Below are positions 53,482-61,407 of a stretch of 64,000 nt of DNA, piece by piece. The first letter of the stretch is position 1; the number at the start of each line of letters is the position of its first letter. The notes under the pieces were generated by a model. It ran no database searches, was not told the origin of the DNA, and saw nothing but the letters and a program-made list of their open reading frames with translations. Position numbers and translations under genes: made by a program. The DNA comes from Sphingomonas sp. OK281 (lineage in GTDB: Bacteria > Pseudomonadota > Alphaproteobacteria > Sphingomonadales > Sphingomonadaceae): assembly GCF_900115295.1 (NCBI RefSeq), contig NZ_FOVZ01000002.1:1-64000 (forward strand). Direction: 5' to 3'.

Positions 53482-53808
53482 TCAATCGTCGAGGATCGTT
53501 TCAGCGGCGAACCGTTCCGCCGCTGCGATGTCCACCTCGATTACCCAGAGATCCGGGTCGCTTGCGCGGCGGCGACGCCAATATCCGTCGAGGTCTTCGA
53601 GCGGGGTGGAGTCGATCAGCGCGGTCCGTCCATCGGGTCCGATACCGCGTTCGAGCAGACGGGGAGGGGCGCCCTTGTCGACCGCGATGACCAGGATCGC
53701 GCCGCCTTGGGGGTCGCCCTTCGCCATCACCGCACCGAAGCCACCTGCGTCGTTGACGCGCCGCAACAGCGCGCTGACGAGGAATCCGCTGGGGAGACGA
53801 CCGCTCAT
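53482..53808 (-). CDS. DUF1491-family protein
   Basis: A 108-residue protein with SALLRRVNDAGGFGAVMAKGDPQGGAILVIAVD and LEDLDGYWRRRRASDPDLWVIEVDIAAAERF, the DUF1491 pattern. It is soluble and the family has no known activity. Its start ATG 53808 overlaps the stop of the upstream thioesterase gene (ATGA), so it is the last member of the hpf-ptsN-thioesterase run, which is common in sphingomonads. Confidence 0.85.
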   Translation of the reverse strand: MSGRLPSGFLVSALLRRVNDAGGFGAVMAKGDPQGGAILVIAVDKGAPPRLLERGIGPDGRTALIDSTPLEDLDGYWRRRRASDPDLWVIEVDIAAAERFAAETILDD

Positions 53809-54290
53809 GCTGCGCTGCGGTATCCGGGGAGACCGGCAAGCGCGATCCGCGAGCGCATAAAGGTGCCGGTGCCTCTCGCCGCTTCTTCGCCGTCCGCATC
53901 GATCAGCCGGGCATCCGCGACGAAAACGCGCCGCTTGCCGCTGATCCAGCGTCCCTCGGCGATCACTGGGCCGACCTTGAGCGGGCGCGTGAGGAGCAGG
54001 TTGAAGGCGGTGGTGAGCAGGAAGCGATCGGTGACCAGGCTGTTGCAGGCGTAGAAAGCGGCGTCGTCGAGCATCTTGAAATAGCTCGTACCGTGCGCGG
54101 CGCCGCCGGCGTGGTAATGGCGTTCGTCGATAGTGAAATGGATGCGCGCGACTCCGGCTTCGGGGATTTCGAGCGAGGAGTCGAAGAAGCGGTTGATCGG
54201 GGCCTGGGCGTAGAGCGACTCCAGTGCGCGGAAATGCGCGTCTGCCCCGGCGGTGTTTGGGGCCGAACTGGGGGCGGCCTCAGGCTGCAT
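53805..54290 (-). CDS. PaaI-type hotdog thioesterase
   Basis: A 161-residue hotdog-fold protein: NRFFDSSLEIPEAGVARIHFTIDERHYHAGGAAHGTSYFKMLDDAAFYACNSLV includes the substrate-loop HAGGAAHGTSYF and an Asp typical of the PaaI/4HBT thioesterases that cleave acyl-CoA. It overlaps ptsN by 11 bp and DUF1491 by 4 bp. The acyl substrate is unknown. Confidence 0.83.
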   Translation of the reverse strand: MQPEAAPSSAPNTAGADAHFRALESLYAQAPINRFFDSSLEIPEAGVARIHFTIDERHYHAGGAAHGTSYFKMLDDAAFYACNSLVTDRFLLTTAFNLLLTRPLKVGPVIAEGRWISGKRRVFVADARLIDADGEEAARGTGTFMRSRIALAGLPGYRSAA

Positions 54291-54747
54291 CGCGGACCTC
54301 GTCGGCGGTGAACAGCGCGTAGACCGCGTCGGGCGAACCGCCGCCGCGCAGTTTCTCGAGGAACGCCTTGTCGCGCAGCCGACGCGAGACGCGGGCGAGC
54401 GCCTTCAGGTGGACCGCGCCGGCGTCGGTGGGGGAGAGCAGCATGAAGACGAGATCGACGGGGAGATCGTCGACCGCCTGGAAGTCGACCGGCTCTGCCA
54501 GCCGCGCGAACACGCCGGTTACCTGCGCGAGCCCTTCGAGCTTGGCGTGCGGAATCGCGACGCCGCCGCCGAACCCGGTCGAGCCGAGTTTCTCGCGCGC
54601 AGCCAGCCGATCGGCGATCATCTTGGGGTCTGCATCGAGTATCTCAGACGCAACCGTGGCGAGATGCTGGAACACTGCCTTCTTGTTTTTGGCGATCACG
54701 CCCGTCTGCACTGCGTCGGGACGCAGCATGTCACTAAAATCGGTCAT
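54280..54747 (-). CDS. ptsN: PTS IIA-like nitrogen regulatory protein PtsN (EIIA-Ntr)
   Basis: A 155-residue EIIA-Ntr. REKLGSTGFGGGVAIPHAKLEGL puts the phospho-acceptor at His67, inside the conserved GxxIPHAK. It receives phosphate from EI-Ntr/NPr and signals nitrogen and potassium state. The usual hpf partner lies upstream (54849-55448), but rpoN does not. ATG 54747 is used; TTG 54756 is in frame. A stem at 54807-54837 separates it from hpf. Confidence 0.93.
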   Translation of the reverse strand: MTDFSDMLRPDAVQTGVIAKNKKAVFQHLATVASEILDADPKMIADRLAAREKLGSTGFGGGVAIPHAKLEGLAQVTGVFARLAEPVDFQAVDDLPVDLVFMLLSPTDAGAVHLKALARVSRRLRDKAFLEKLRGGGSPDAVYALFTADEVRDAA

Positions 54748-54806
54748 TGTGTTCAATGTCTCAAGCGCCCCCGCGCGCGTCCGCCTTAGCGGGTTGCGCG
54801 GGGGCG

Positions 54807-54837
54807 TAAAGGCGCGGCCTTGAGACCCGCGCCTTTA
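54807..54837. other. Inverted repeat between hpf and ptsN
   Basis: TAAAGGCGCGG (54807-54817) and CCGCGCCTTTA (54827-54837) pair perfectly over CCTTGAGAC. It sits just after the hpf stop. No T-run follows, so it may attenuate or process the transcript rather than end it. Confidence 0.65.
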
Positions 54838-54848
54838 TGGACCCTTCT

Positions 54849-55448
54849 TTACTGGGCCGGGGTGGCCGCTGCTCGCTGTGGCTCGACCCAACCGATCGTG
54901 CCATCGCCGCGACGATAGACCATGTTGTGCGCGCCGGTACCCGCATTCATGAACAGCAGCGCGGCGGTGTTGCGCAGATCGAGCATCATCACCGCGTCGG
55001 ACACGCTGGCCTCCGGGATATCCACGCGGGTTTCGGCGATGATCAGCGGTGCGTCCGCGACATCGTCTTCCTCGATGCTTTCCTGGAACAGCGTGTAGCC
55101 GGCATTGTCATAGCCATTGCTCTCGGCGATCGCGACCGCTTCGCCGGCGTGGCGATCCTTAAGGCGGCGCATGTAGCGGCGGAGCTGAGTCTCGATCTTG
55201 GCGGCGGCGGCATCGAATGCGGCGCGCGCGTCATAGGCGTCGCCGTGGCCCTTGATCACGAGGCCCTTCATCACGTGCGCGACGATGTCGCATTTGAAGC
55301 CGGCGTCGTGCGGCCCCTTGCCGAACGTGACTTCCGCCGAGATGGCGCGCGAGAAATACTTGTCGGCGATACCCTGGAGTCGGTCTTCCACGTGGCTGTT
55401 GAGTGCTTCGCCAGTGTCAACCTGATGACCAGAAATCCGGATATCCAT
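54849..55448 (-). CDS. hpf: Ribosome hibernation promoting factor, long form
   Basis: A 199-residue long-form HPF. MDIRISGHQVDTGEALNSHVEDRLQGIADKY starts the S30AE N-terminal domain (about 1-100) that blocks the decoding centre; the C-terminal domain (about 145-195; SVSDAVMMLDLRNTAALLFMNAGTGAHNMVYRRGDGTIGWVEP) dimerises ribosomes into 100S. ATG 55448 follows AAGGAG. Near ptsN, as is usual. Confidence 0.95.
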   Translation of the reverse strand: MDIRISGHQVDTGEALNSHVEDRLQGIADKYFSRAISAEVTFGKGPHDAGFKCDIVAHVMKGLVIKGHGDAYDARAAFDAAAAKIETQLRRYMRRLKDRHAGEAVAIAESNGYDNAGYTLFQESIEEDDVADAPLIIAETRVDIPEASVSDAVMMLDLRNTAALLFMNAGTGAHNMVYRRGDGTIGWVEPQRAAATPAQ

Positions 55449-55509
55449 TGTCGTCTCCTTGTCGGCGTTACAGTCTTCGGGCGGTCCTATTGGCTCCACC
55501 CTGCCAGCG

Positions 55510-56202
55510 TCATCCGGACGCCACGGCCCCCCAGATCGGATCCTTGATCCCCTTCATAAACGCAGCATGGGCCGCAAGGTCTCCCTCGCTCACCGCGAAA
55601 ACGCGGGCGGGGCGAACGACCCGAGGCGCCTGTGCGACGATCGGAGTCGACGCGGTGCTGCCGGTATCGCTCAGCAGGCCGAGGCCGATCTGGCGGCCGC
55701 CCATCAGCTCGACATAGACCTGCGCGAGCAACTGCGCATCGAGCAACGCGCCGTGCAGAACGCGGTGGCTGCGATCGATGCCGAACCGCGAACAGAGTGC
55801 GTCGAGCGAATGCTTGGCGCCGGGATGGCGGCTGCGCGCGATCTGCAGCGTGTCGACCATCCGCTTCATGTGGACGATCTGGCGGCCGCACTTGGTCAGC
55901 TCGCCGTTGAGGAACGAGAAATCGAAGCCGGCATTGTGCGCGATCATCGGCGCGTCACCGACGAATTCGAGCAAGTCCTCGACCGCGTCGGCGAACTTCG
56001 GCTTGTCGGAGAGGAACTGCGCGCTCAGCCCGTGGACGTTGAACGCCTCGACCGGCATGTCGCGTTCGGGATGGTAATAGGCGTGGAAGGTGCGGCCGGT
56101 CTCGACCCGGTTGAGCATCTCGACGCAGCCGATTTCGACCATGCGGTCGCCGCCGGAAAAACTGAGGCCGGTGGTTTCGGTATCGAAGACGATCTCACGC
56201 AT
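55510..56202 (-). CDS. dnaQ: DNA polymerase III epsilon subunit (proofreading 3'-5' exonuclease)
   Basis: A 230-residue DEDDh exonuclease. REIVFDTETTGLS gives D7 and E9, HNAGFDFSFLNGEL the second Asp, and HGALLDAQLLAQVYVELMGG the His and last Asp. The C-terminal 50 residues are the flexible part that binds the polymerase. It lies 15 bp after the coaE stop, in a maf-aroE-coaE-dnaQ order typical next to alphaproteobacterial oriC. Confidence 0.95.
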   Translation of the reverse strand: MREIVFDTETTGLSFSGGDRMVEIGCVEMLNRVETGRTFHAYYHPERDMPVEAFNVHGLSAQFLSDKPKFADAVEDLLEFVGDAPMIAHNAGFDFSFLNGELTKCGRQIVHMKRMVDTLQIARSRHPGAKHSLDALCSRFGIDRSHRVLHGALLDAQLLAQVYVELMGGRQIGLGLLSDTGSTASTPIVAQAPRVVRPARVFAVSEGDLAAHAAFMKGIKDPIWGAVASG

Positions 56203-56217
56203 CCCGATGGTATCGGC

Positions 56218-56793
56218 TCAGATTTCCAAGGATGCAAGCACCGCCCGGACTTGCGCACGTGTTGCGTCGAAGCTGGTGTCGGTGTGGATGACGTGATCCG
56301 CGCGGGCGCGTTTTTCGGCGTCGGGGGTCTGGCGGGCCAAGATCGCGGCGAACTTCTCCGCGGTCATGCCGGGGCGGGCGAGGACGCGGGCGCGCTGGAC
56401 GTCGGGGGCGGCGGAGACGACGACGATCAGGTCGACGTTGCGGTCGCCACCGGTCTCGAACAGCAGGGGGACGTCGAAGACGACTCGCTTGCCGGTGTGC
56501 TTAGCAAGGAAGGCAGCGCGCTCGTCGCCGACGGCGGGGTGGACGATCGCTTCAAGCCGCTTGATCGCGGCGTCGTCGCCGAACACCGCTGCGCCGAGTT
56601 TCGCGCGGTCGACTGCGCCGTTGGTGGTCGTGCCGGGGAAGGCGGCTTCGATTGCGGGGACCAGTCGCCCGCCGATGCCTTGCAGTCGGTGGACGGTGGC
56701 GTCGGCGTCGAACACCGGGACGGCCTCGTCCGCGAACATCGCGGCGACCGCGGATTTGCCCATGCCGATCGAGCCAGTGAGGCCGATAATCAT
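56218..56793 (-). CDS. coaE: Dephospho-CoA kinase
   Basis: A 191-residue P-loop kinase for the last CoA step. [18 protein letters not shown] is the Walker A region (about 4-21), [10 protein letters not shown] the family's DAD motif and [23 protein letters not shown] the core. Its start overlaps aroE by 4 bp (ATGA). Confidence 0.95.
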   Translation of the reverse strand: MIIGLTGSIGMGKSAVAAMFADEAVPVFDADATVHRLQGIGGRLVPAIEAAFPGTTTNGAVDRAKLGAAVFGDDAAIKRLEAIVHPAVGDERAAFLAKHTGKRVVFDVPLLFETGGDRNVDLIVVVSAAPDVQRARVLARPGMTAEKFAAILARQTPDAEKRARADHVIHTDTSFDATRAQVRAVLASLEI

Positions 56794-57602
56794 TTTACCA
56801 GCAATGCGCGGAGGTCGTCGTCACGATCGCGCGGTGGTTCCACGTGGAACAATATCTCGAACGCGACCGCCGCCTGGCCGATCAGCATCTCCAGGCCATC
56901 GACGGTTTCCAGATCGCGCGCGCGGGCAGCTTTCAGGAGACCGGTTTCGAGCGGCGAGTAGACGATGTCGTAGACCAGCGAGTCCGGTTCTAGTGCGCCG
57001 AGATCGATATCGAGGGGAGGCTGGCCTGCCATGCCGAGCACGCTGGCGTTGACGAGCAGTCGCGAGGGCGGGGCGGCGGGGCCGATCGGGAGCGCCTGGC
57101 CCCTGAGGCCGAACGTCGACAGCAGCGCCGCGCCCTTGAGCGGATTGCGGTTGAGGATGGTGACGGGGCCGACACCCATCCGCGACAGTGCGAACAGGAT
57201 CGCGCGGGCAGCACCGCCGGCGCCGATCACCGTGACGCGCTGGCCGGCGATGTCTAGGTCGTCAATCGGAGCCCAGAATCCGGCGGCGTCGGTGTTGGTG
57301 CCGATGCAGTCGCCCGCCTGATTGCGAAACACGGTGTTGATCGCGCCGATCGTCCCGCGGACGTTGCCGGGGTCGGAGACGTGGTCGAGCGCGGCGAGCT
57401 TGTGCGGCATCGTGATGTTGCACCCGCGCCAGGCGGGGTCGGCTTTGCGTTCGGCGAAGTAGGCGGGGAGGGCGTCCGGGGTGACGAGCTTGTGGCGGTA
57501 TTCCGCGTCGATCCCGAGCGCGTCGAGCCAGAAGCCGTGGATCAGCGGCGATTTCGACTGTGCGATCGGATCGCCGATCACTTCTGCATAGGGACGGGTC
57601 AT
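56790..57602 (-). CDS. aroE: Shikimate dehydrogenase
   Basis: A 270-residue NADPH enzyme reducing 3-dehydroshikimate to shikimate. [18 protein letters not shown] holds the substrate serines, [14 protein letters not shown] the catalytic Lys, [11 protein letters not shown] the Asp, and [16 protein letters not shown] the dinucleotide loop. Starts ATG 57602, ends overlapping coaE. A family A repeat lies just upstream. Confidence 0.95.
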   Translation of the reverse strand: MTRPYAEVIGDPIAQSKSPLIHGFWLDALGIDAEYRHKLVTPDALPAYFAERKADPAWRGCNITMPHKLAALDHVSDPGNVRGTIGAINTVFRNQAGDCIGTNTDAAGFWAPIDDLDIAGQRVTVIGAGGAARAILFALSRMGVGPVTILNRNPLKGAALLSTFGLRGQALPIGPAAPPSRLLVNASVLGMAGQPPLDIDLGALEPDSLVYDIVYSPLETGLLKAARARDLETVDGLEMLIGQAAVAFEILFHVEPPRDRDDDLRALLVK

Positions 57603-57618
57603 TCGAGGCTCCGTGTTT

Positions 57619-57662
57619 CCCCGCGGAGGCGGGGATCCAATCTAGGCACCCGCCTTCGCGGG
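57619..57662. repeat. Palindromic repeat, family A copy 3
   Basis: CCCCGCGGAGGCGGGG (from 57619) and ACCCGCCTTCGCGGGT (to 57662) are inverted arms around ATCCAATCTAGGC; two arm positions differ from copies 1 and 2. Confidence 0.83.
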
Positions 57663-57711
57663 TGAACTTGGTTTAGTCTAGCGCGGGTGAAGTGCCATGC
57701 GCGACCTACTC

Positions 57712-57838
57712 AATCCTCCCCCTCAAGGGGGAGGTGGCACCGAAGGTGACGGAGGGGAAAGACACGGAAGAGCAGTTACTCCTTACCTCCCCCTCCGTCT
57801 GGCAAGCGCCAGCCACTTCCCCCTAGCGGGGGAGGATT
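57712..57838. repeat. Palindromic repeat, family B copy 4
   Basis: AATCCTCCCCCTCAAGGGGGAGG at the left and CCCCCTAGCGGGGGAGGATT at the right; inner GACGGAGGGG and CCCCCTCCGTCTGGC. It directly follows the maf stop on the transcript side, between aroE and maf. Confidence 0.88.
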
Positions 57839-57849
57839 GAAGCTTCGGG

Positions 57850-58440
57850 TTATGCCGGCAGCTCGCCGCGCACGCGGAGGAAGTCGAGGACGTTGAGCAG
57901 CGGCATGCCGAGTACCGTGAACTGGCTTCCTTCGATCTTGGCGAACAGTTGCGCGCCGGGACCTTCGATACGGTAGCAGCCGACGCAGCCCGAGATCGCA
58001 AGCCATTCCGCATCGAGATACGTCTCGATGAACGCTTCGGACAGCGGGCGGACGTGCATCTTCGCGCGCTCGACGTGGCGCCAGATCGCCTGGCCGTTCT
58101 CGGCGACGACCGCGGCGCTCCACAAGTCGTGGCGCTTGCCGGACATCAGCCGCAGGTGTGCCGCCGCATCTGCGCGGTCGACGGGCTTGTCGAGGATCGT
58201 GCCGTCTTCCAGCGCGACCAGCGAGTCGCTGCCGAGGACGAGATAGCCGGGCATTCTCGCGGAAACCTTCAGCGCCTTCAGTTCGGCCAGCGCATCGGCG
58301 AGATCGCGCGGGGACAGGTCGCGCAGCGCCGCCTTGGCTGCATCCTCGTCAACGCCGGCAAAGGTCGCTTCGAACGGCACGCCGGCGGCGGTCAGCATCG
58401 AGCGGCGCGAGGCGCTTTGCGAAGCGAGGATCAGGCTCAT
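57850..58440 (-). CDS. maf: Maf-family nucleotide pyrophosphatase
   Basis: A 196-residue Maf/HAM1-like protein. MSLILASQSASRRSMLTAAGVPFE is the substrate-loop start, GSDSLVALEDGTILDKPVDRADAAAHL the acidic metal site. Maf proteins hydrolyse non-canonical nucleoside triphosphates (dTTP/UTP-type or 7-methyl-GTP); the sub-specificity is not fixed here. ATG 58440 overlaps ppsR (ATGA). The gene lies where the alphaproteobacterial origin neighbour RP001/maf sits. Confidence 0.9.
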   Translation of the reverse strand: MSLILASQSASRRSMLTAAGVPFEATFAGVDEDAAKAALRDLSPRDLADALAELKALKVSARMPGYLVLGSDSLVALEDGTILDKPVDRADAAAHLRLMSGKRHDLWSAAVVAENGQAIWRHVERAKMHVRPLSEAFIETYLDAEWLAISGCVGCYRIEGPGAQLFAKIEGSQFTVLGMPLLNVLDFLRVRGELPA

Positions 58441-59270
58441 GACTCGACCTTCGGAGCGGCGTCGGCGCGGCGCTGGTTGCACAAGGCGATGATCGCCGCC
58501 GCGGTTTCCTCGATCGAGCGGCGGGTGACGTCGATCACCGGCCAGCCATTGTCGGCGAACATGCGGCGCGCAAAGGCGAGTTCGCGCATCACCGCTTCTT
58601 CCTCGACATAGGACGTGTCGGGCTGTTGGTTGAGCGACAGCAGGCGGTTGCGGCGGACCTGGATCAGGCGGTCGGCGCTGGTCGTGAGGCCGACGATCAG
58701 CGGGTTGGCGAGCTTGTAGAGGTTCAGCGGTGGTGGACTTTCCACCACGATCGGGATGTTCGCTGTCTTGTAGCCACGGTTGGCGAGGTAGATCGAGGTC
58801 GGCGTCTTCGACGAACGCGACACGCCCGCGAGGACGATATCGGCTTCCTCCCATTCTTCCGAGGCGATCCCGTCGTCATGCGCGATCGTCCACTGTATCG
58901 CGTCGACGCGTGCGAAATAGGCGGCGTCGAGGACGTGCTGGCGTCCCGGGCGTGCCTTCGCCTGCTGGCCGAGCAACCCGGAAAGCGCGTCGTTCACGGG
59001 ATCGAGCGGCGCTACTGCCGGAAGCCCTAGTGCGAGGCACCGCTGCTCCAGAATCCGCCGGGTCGCCGGGTTCACCAGCGTAAACACCACCAGCCCCGGG
59101 TTCTGCGCGATCTCCTGGAGGATGCGTTCGAGATGCGCCTCGGTTCGCACCATCGGCCAGAAATGGCGGACCGTCTCGACGTCGTCATATTGCGCCAGCG
59201 CCGCCTTCGCGATGTTCTCCAGCGTCTCGCCGGTCGAATCCGACAACAAATGAAGGTGGAGCCGCATCAT
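58437..59270 (-). CDS. ppsR: Pyruvate, phosphate dikinase regulatory protein (PPSR/DUF299)
   Basis: A 277-residue bifunctional kinase/phosphorylase: MMRLHLHLLSDSTGETLENIAKAAL is the DUF299 start, ILAGVSRSSKTPTSIYLANRGYKTANIPIV is the P-loop (GVSRSSKT). It adds or removes phosphate on a Thr of pyruvate phosphate dikinase or PEP synthase. ATG 59270/59267 are both possible. It forms an overlapping pair with maf and faces hemE across the origin. Confidence 0.9.
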   Translation of the reverse strand: MMRLHLHLLSDSTGETLENIAKAALAQYDDVETVRHFWPMVRTEAHLERILQEIAQNPGLVVFTLVNPATRRILEQRCLALGLPAVAPLDPVNDALSGLLGQQAKARPGRQHVLDAAYFARVDAIQWTIAHDDGIASEEWEEADIVLAGVSRSSKTPTSIYLANRGYKTANIPIVVESPPPLNLYKLANPLIVGLTTSADRLIQVRRNRLLSLNQQPDTSYVEEEAVMRELAFARRMFADNGWPVIDVTRRSIEETAAAIIALCNQRRADAAPKVES

Positions 59271-59598
59271 CGGCGTTTTATCCCCAGCGGGCGGGCCAGT
59301 GGGCGTGAATCTGTGGATAACATGGGGAGAACGGCTAGCGTAACTCGTCCGCCTCGCCAAGCGACGGGTGTGCCGTGGATAACACCGATTCTATCCACAC
59401 CGCCGCGCACAGGGCCGGATTTTATCCACAGGCTGTGGGTAACGGGAAGCCTTGAATCGAATCAGCGCGTTTGTGGGCGTGCCGAGGGGTCAAGCTGTTG
59501 GCATTTCCGGGATCACCGCATAAGTCCCGGGTTCAACCGCCCAACCACTGCAACAACCTATTTCTAGAATCTTCTTATAGTAGAAGAAGGGTGCTCCG
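59271..59598. other. Probable chromosomal replication origin (oriC)
   Basis: DnaA boxes: two exact TTATCCACA on opposite strands (59422-59430, and complement at 59312-59320) and four one-mismatch boxes at 59278-59286 (TTATCCCCA), 59374-59382 (CGTGGATAA), 59391-59399 (CTATCCACA) and 59434-59442 (TGTGGGTAA). Five GANTC sites start at 59307, 59387, 59454, 59459 and 59567. An AT-richer stretch with inverted TCTTCT/AGAAGA lies at 59551-59590 next to hemE, a candidate unwinding element. The genes point away on both sides: ppsR-maf leftward, hemE-hemJ-rho rightward, as in Caulobacter. No TTAA is present, so the CtrA sites of Caulobacter are absent. Confidence 0.85.
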
Positions 59599-60648
59599 CT
59601 GACCGATCCGACTCCCAACTCGCCGACCTTCAAGCCGCTTCTGGCGACCCTTCGCGGAGAGCGTCAGGCCGTGCCGCCGCTGTGGCTCATGCGGCAGGCG
59701 GGGCGGTATCTCCCCGAATATCGCGAACTCCGTGCGGAGAAGGGCGGCTTCCTCGCGCTCGCGACCGATCCCGACGCGGCGGCCGAGGTGACGCTCCAGC
59801 CGATCCGTCGGTTCGGGTTCGACGGCTCTATCCTGTTCTCGGACATCCTGATGATCCCGTGGGCGCTCGGGCAGGATCTGAGCTTCGGGGTCGGCGAGGG
59901 GCCTCGGCTCGAGCCGGCGCTGGTCGACCATGCGCTCTATCGGTTGCAGCCGGTGATGGGGCGGCTGGAGCCGGTCTACGGCACCGTTGCGAAGGTCGCC
60001 GCTGCCTTGCCCCCCGAGACGACGTTCCTGGGCTTTGCGGGGTCTCCCTGGACGGTCGCGACCTATATGGTTGCGGGGAAGGGCTCGAAGGATCAGTCCG
60101 AGACGCGGCGCTTTGCATATCGCGACCCCGAGGCGTTCGGTGCGATCATCGATGCGATCGCTGATAACACCGTCGAGTATCTCGCGCGGCAGATCGAGGC
60201 GGGCGTCGACGTGGTGCAGTTGTTCGACAGCTGGTCAGGGTCGCTGTCGCCTGCGCAGTTCGAACGCTGGGTGATCGCGCCGACCGCGTCGATCGTCGAG
60301 CGCCTCCACGCGCGTTGCCCCGGTGTGCCGATCATCGGCTTTCCGAAGGGCGCGGGGGGCAAGCTCCCGGCCTATGCGTGCGAGACAGGCGTCGATGCGA
60401 TCGGGCTGGACGAGACCGTCGATCCGGTCTGGGCACACGCGTCGTTGCCTACGGACATGCCGGTGCAGGGCAACCTCGATCCGCTGGCGTTGATCGCAGG
60501 CGGGGCGGATCTCGATGCGGCGATCGACCGGATCCTCGCGGCGTTCGTCGATCGCCCGCACGTCTTCAACCTCGGCCACGGCATCCTGCCCGACACGCCG
60601 ATCGCGCATGTCGAGCAGCTGATCGCCCGCGTAAGGAGCACGACATGA
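59599..60648 (+). CDS. hemE: Uroporphyrinogen decarboxylase
   Basis: A 349-residue (with CTG start) heme-pathway enzyme that removes four carboxyls from uroporphyrinogen III. PPLWLMRQAGRYLPEYRELR contains the catalytic Arg, FDGSILFSDILMIPWALGQ the Asp, and FAGSPWTVATYMVAGKG and FDSWSGSLS further core parts. The family N-terminus FKPLLATLRGERQ lies upstream of the first GTG (59671) and is kept only with CTG 59599 (LTDPTPNSP). GAAGG lies 8 bp before that CTG. It borders the origin and overlaps hemJ by 4 bp. Confidence 0.93.
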   Translation: MTDPTPNSPTFKPLLATLRGERQAVPPLWLMRQAGRYLPEYRELRAEKGGFLALATDPDAAAEVTLQPIRRFGFDGSILFSDILMIPWALGQDLSFGVGEGPRLEPALVDHALYRLQPVMGRLEPVYGTVAKVAAALPPETTFLGFAGSPWTVATYMVAGKGSKDQSETRRFAYRDPEAFGAIIDAIADNTVEYLARQIEAGVDVVQLFDSWSGSLSPAQFERWVIAPTASIVERLHARCPGVPIIGFPKGAGGKLPAYACETGVDAIGLDETVDPVWAHASLPTDMPVQGNLDPLALIAGGADLDAAIDRILAAFVDRPHVFNLGHGILPDTPIAHVEQLIARVRSTT

Positions 60649-61106
60649 GCGGTTTTCTCGGCGCTGCGTACGACTGGGTGAAGGCGGCGCATCTGATCTT
60701 CGTGATCTTCTGGATGGCGGGGCTGTTCATGCTGCCGCGCTACCTCGTGTATCATCAGGAGGCGTTGGCGGCGGGCAACACGACCGAGGCGGCGAACTGG
60801 GTCGAGCGCGAGGGCAAGATCCGCCACATCATCCTGACGCCGGCGATGATCGTCGTCTGGGTGCTGGGGATCGCGCTGGCGCTGAACCTCGGGCTGGCGG
60901 ACGGCGCGCCGGGGCTGGGGTGGCTGCACCTGAAGCTGGTGCTGGTGTTCCTGCTGTCGGGGTATCACGGCTGGACCGTCGGCTATGCGAAGAAGCTCGC
61001 TGCGGGGAAGCCGACGCTCACCGGCAAGCAACTGCGGATGCTCAACGAGGTGCCGGCGCTCGCGGTAACGCTGATCGTCGTGCTGGCGATCGTGAAGCCG
61101 TTCTGA
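60645..61106 (+). CDS. hemJ: Protoporphyrinogen oxidase HemJ
   Basis: A 153-residue, four-helix membrane protein. MSGFLGAAYDWVKAAHLIFVIFWMAGLFMLPRYLVYH holds the family's first helix with His16, and KIRHIILTPAMIVVWVLG the second with further histidines. HemJ is the oxygen-independent-like protoporphyrinogen IX oxidase found in alphaproteobacteria that lack HemG/HemY. It overlaps hemE (ATGA) and follows AGGAG. The heme steps hemE and hemJ are coupled. Confidence 0.92.
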   Translation: MSGFLGAAYDWVKAAHLIFVIFWMAGLFMLPRYLVYHQEALAAGNTTEAANWVEREGKIRHIILTPAMIVVWVLGIALALNLGLADGAPGLGWLHLKLVLVFLLSGYHGWTVGYAKKLAAGKPTLTGKQLRMLNEVPALAVTLIVVLAIVKPF

Positions 61107-61114
61107 CCTTCCTG

Positions 61115-61239
61115 ATCCTCCCCCGCCAGGGGGAGGTGTCGCCGAAGGTGACGGAGGGGGAGGCACACGCAACAATCGTTGCCCCTTCCTCCCCCTCCGT
61201 CTGGCAAGTGCCAGCCACCTCTTCCTGGCGGGGGAGGAT
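61115..61239. repeat. Palindromic repeat, family B copy 5
   Basis: GATCCTCCCCCGCCAGGGGGAGG at the left mirrors the right end CTGGCGGGGGAGGAT with a CTCTTCC variant; inner GACGGAGGGGGAGG and CCTCCCCCTCCGTC. It starts 8 bp after the hemJ stop. Confidence 0.9.
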
Positions 61240-61407
61240 TGAAGGGGCCGCTTGACTAACCCGCCCCCCAATTCTAACACCTTCTCCCAACACGGCCTCC
61301 TGGCGTCCTGCCCGGTCGTGTCTTGCCAGACTCGTCTCGCCCAGTTCCGCTTCCCAAGCGCACCGCCGACCGAGCGTTCTCCCGTTGATTGCTATCCGGA
61401 AATCCCC

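Noticed and set aside
59271..59598. CtrA binding sites (TTAA-N7-TTAA) in the origin
   Set aside because: No TTAA occurs in this stretch.
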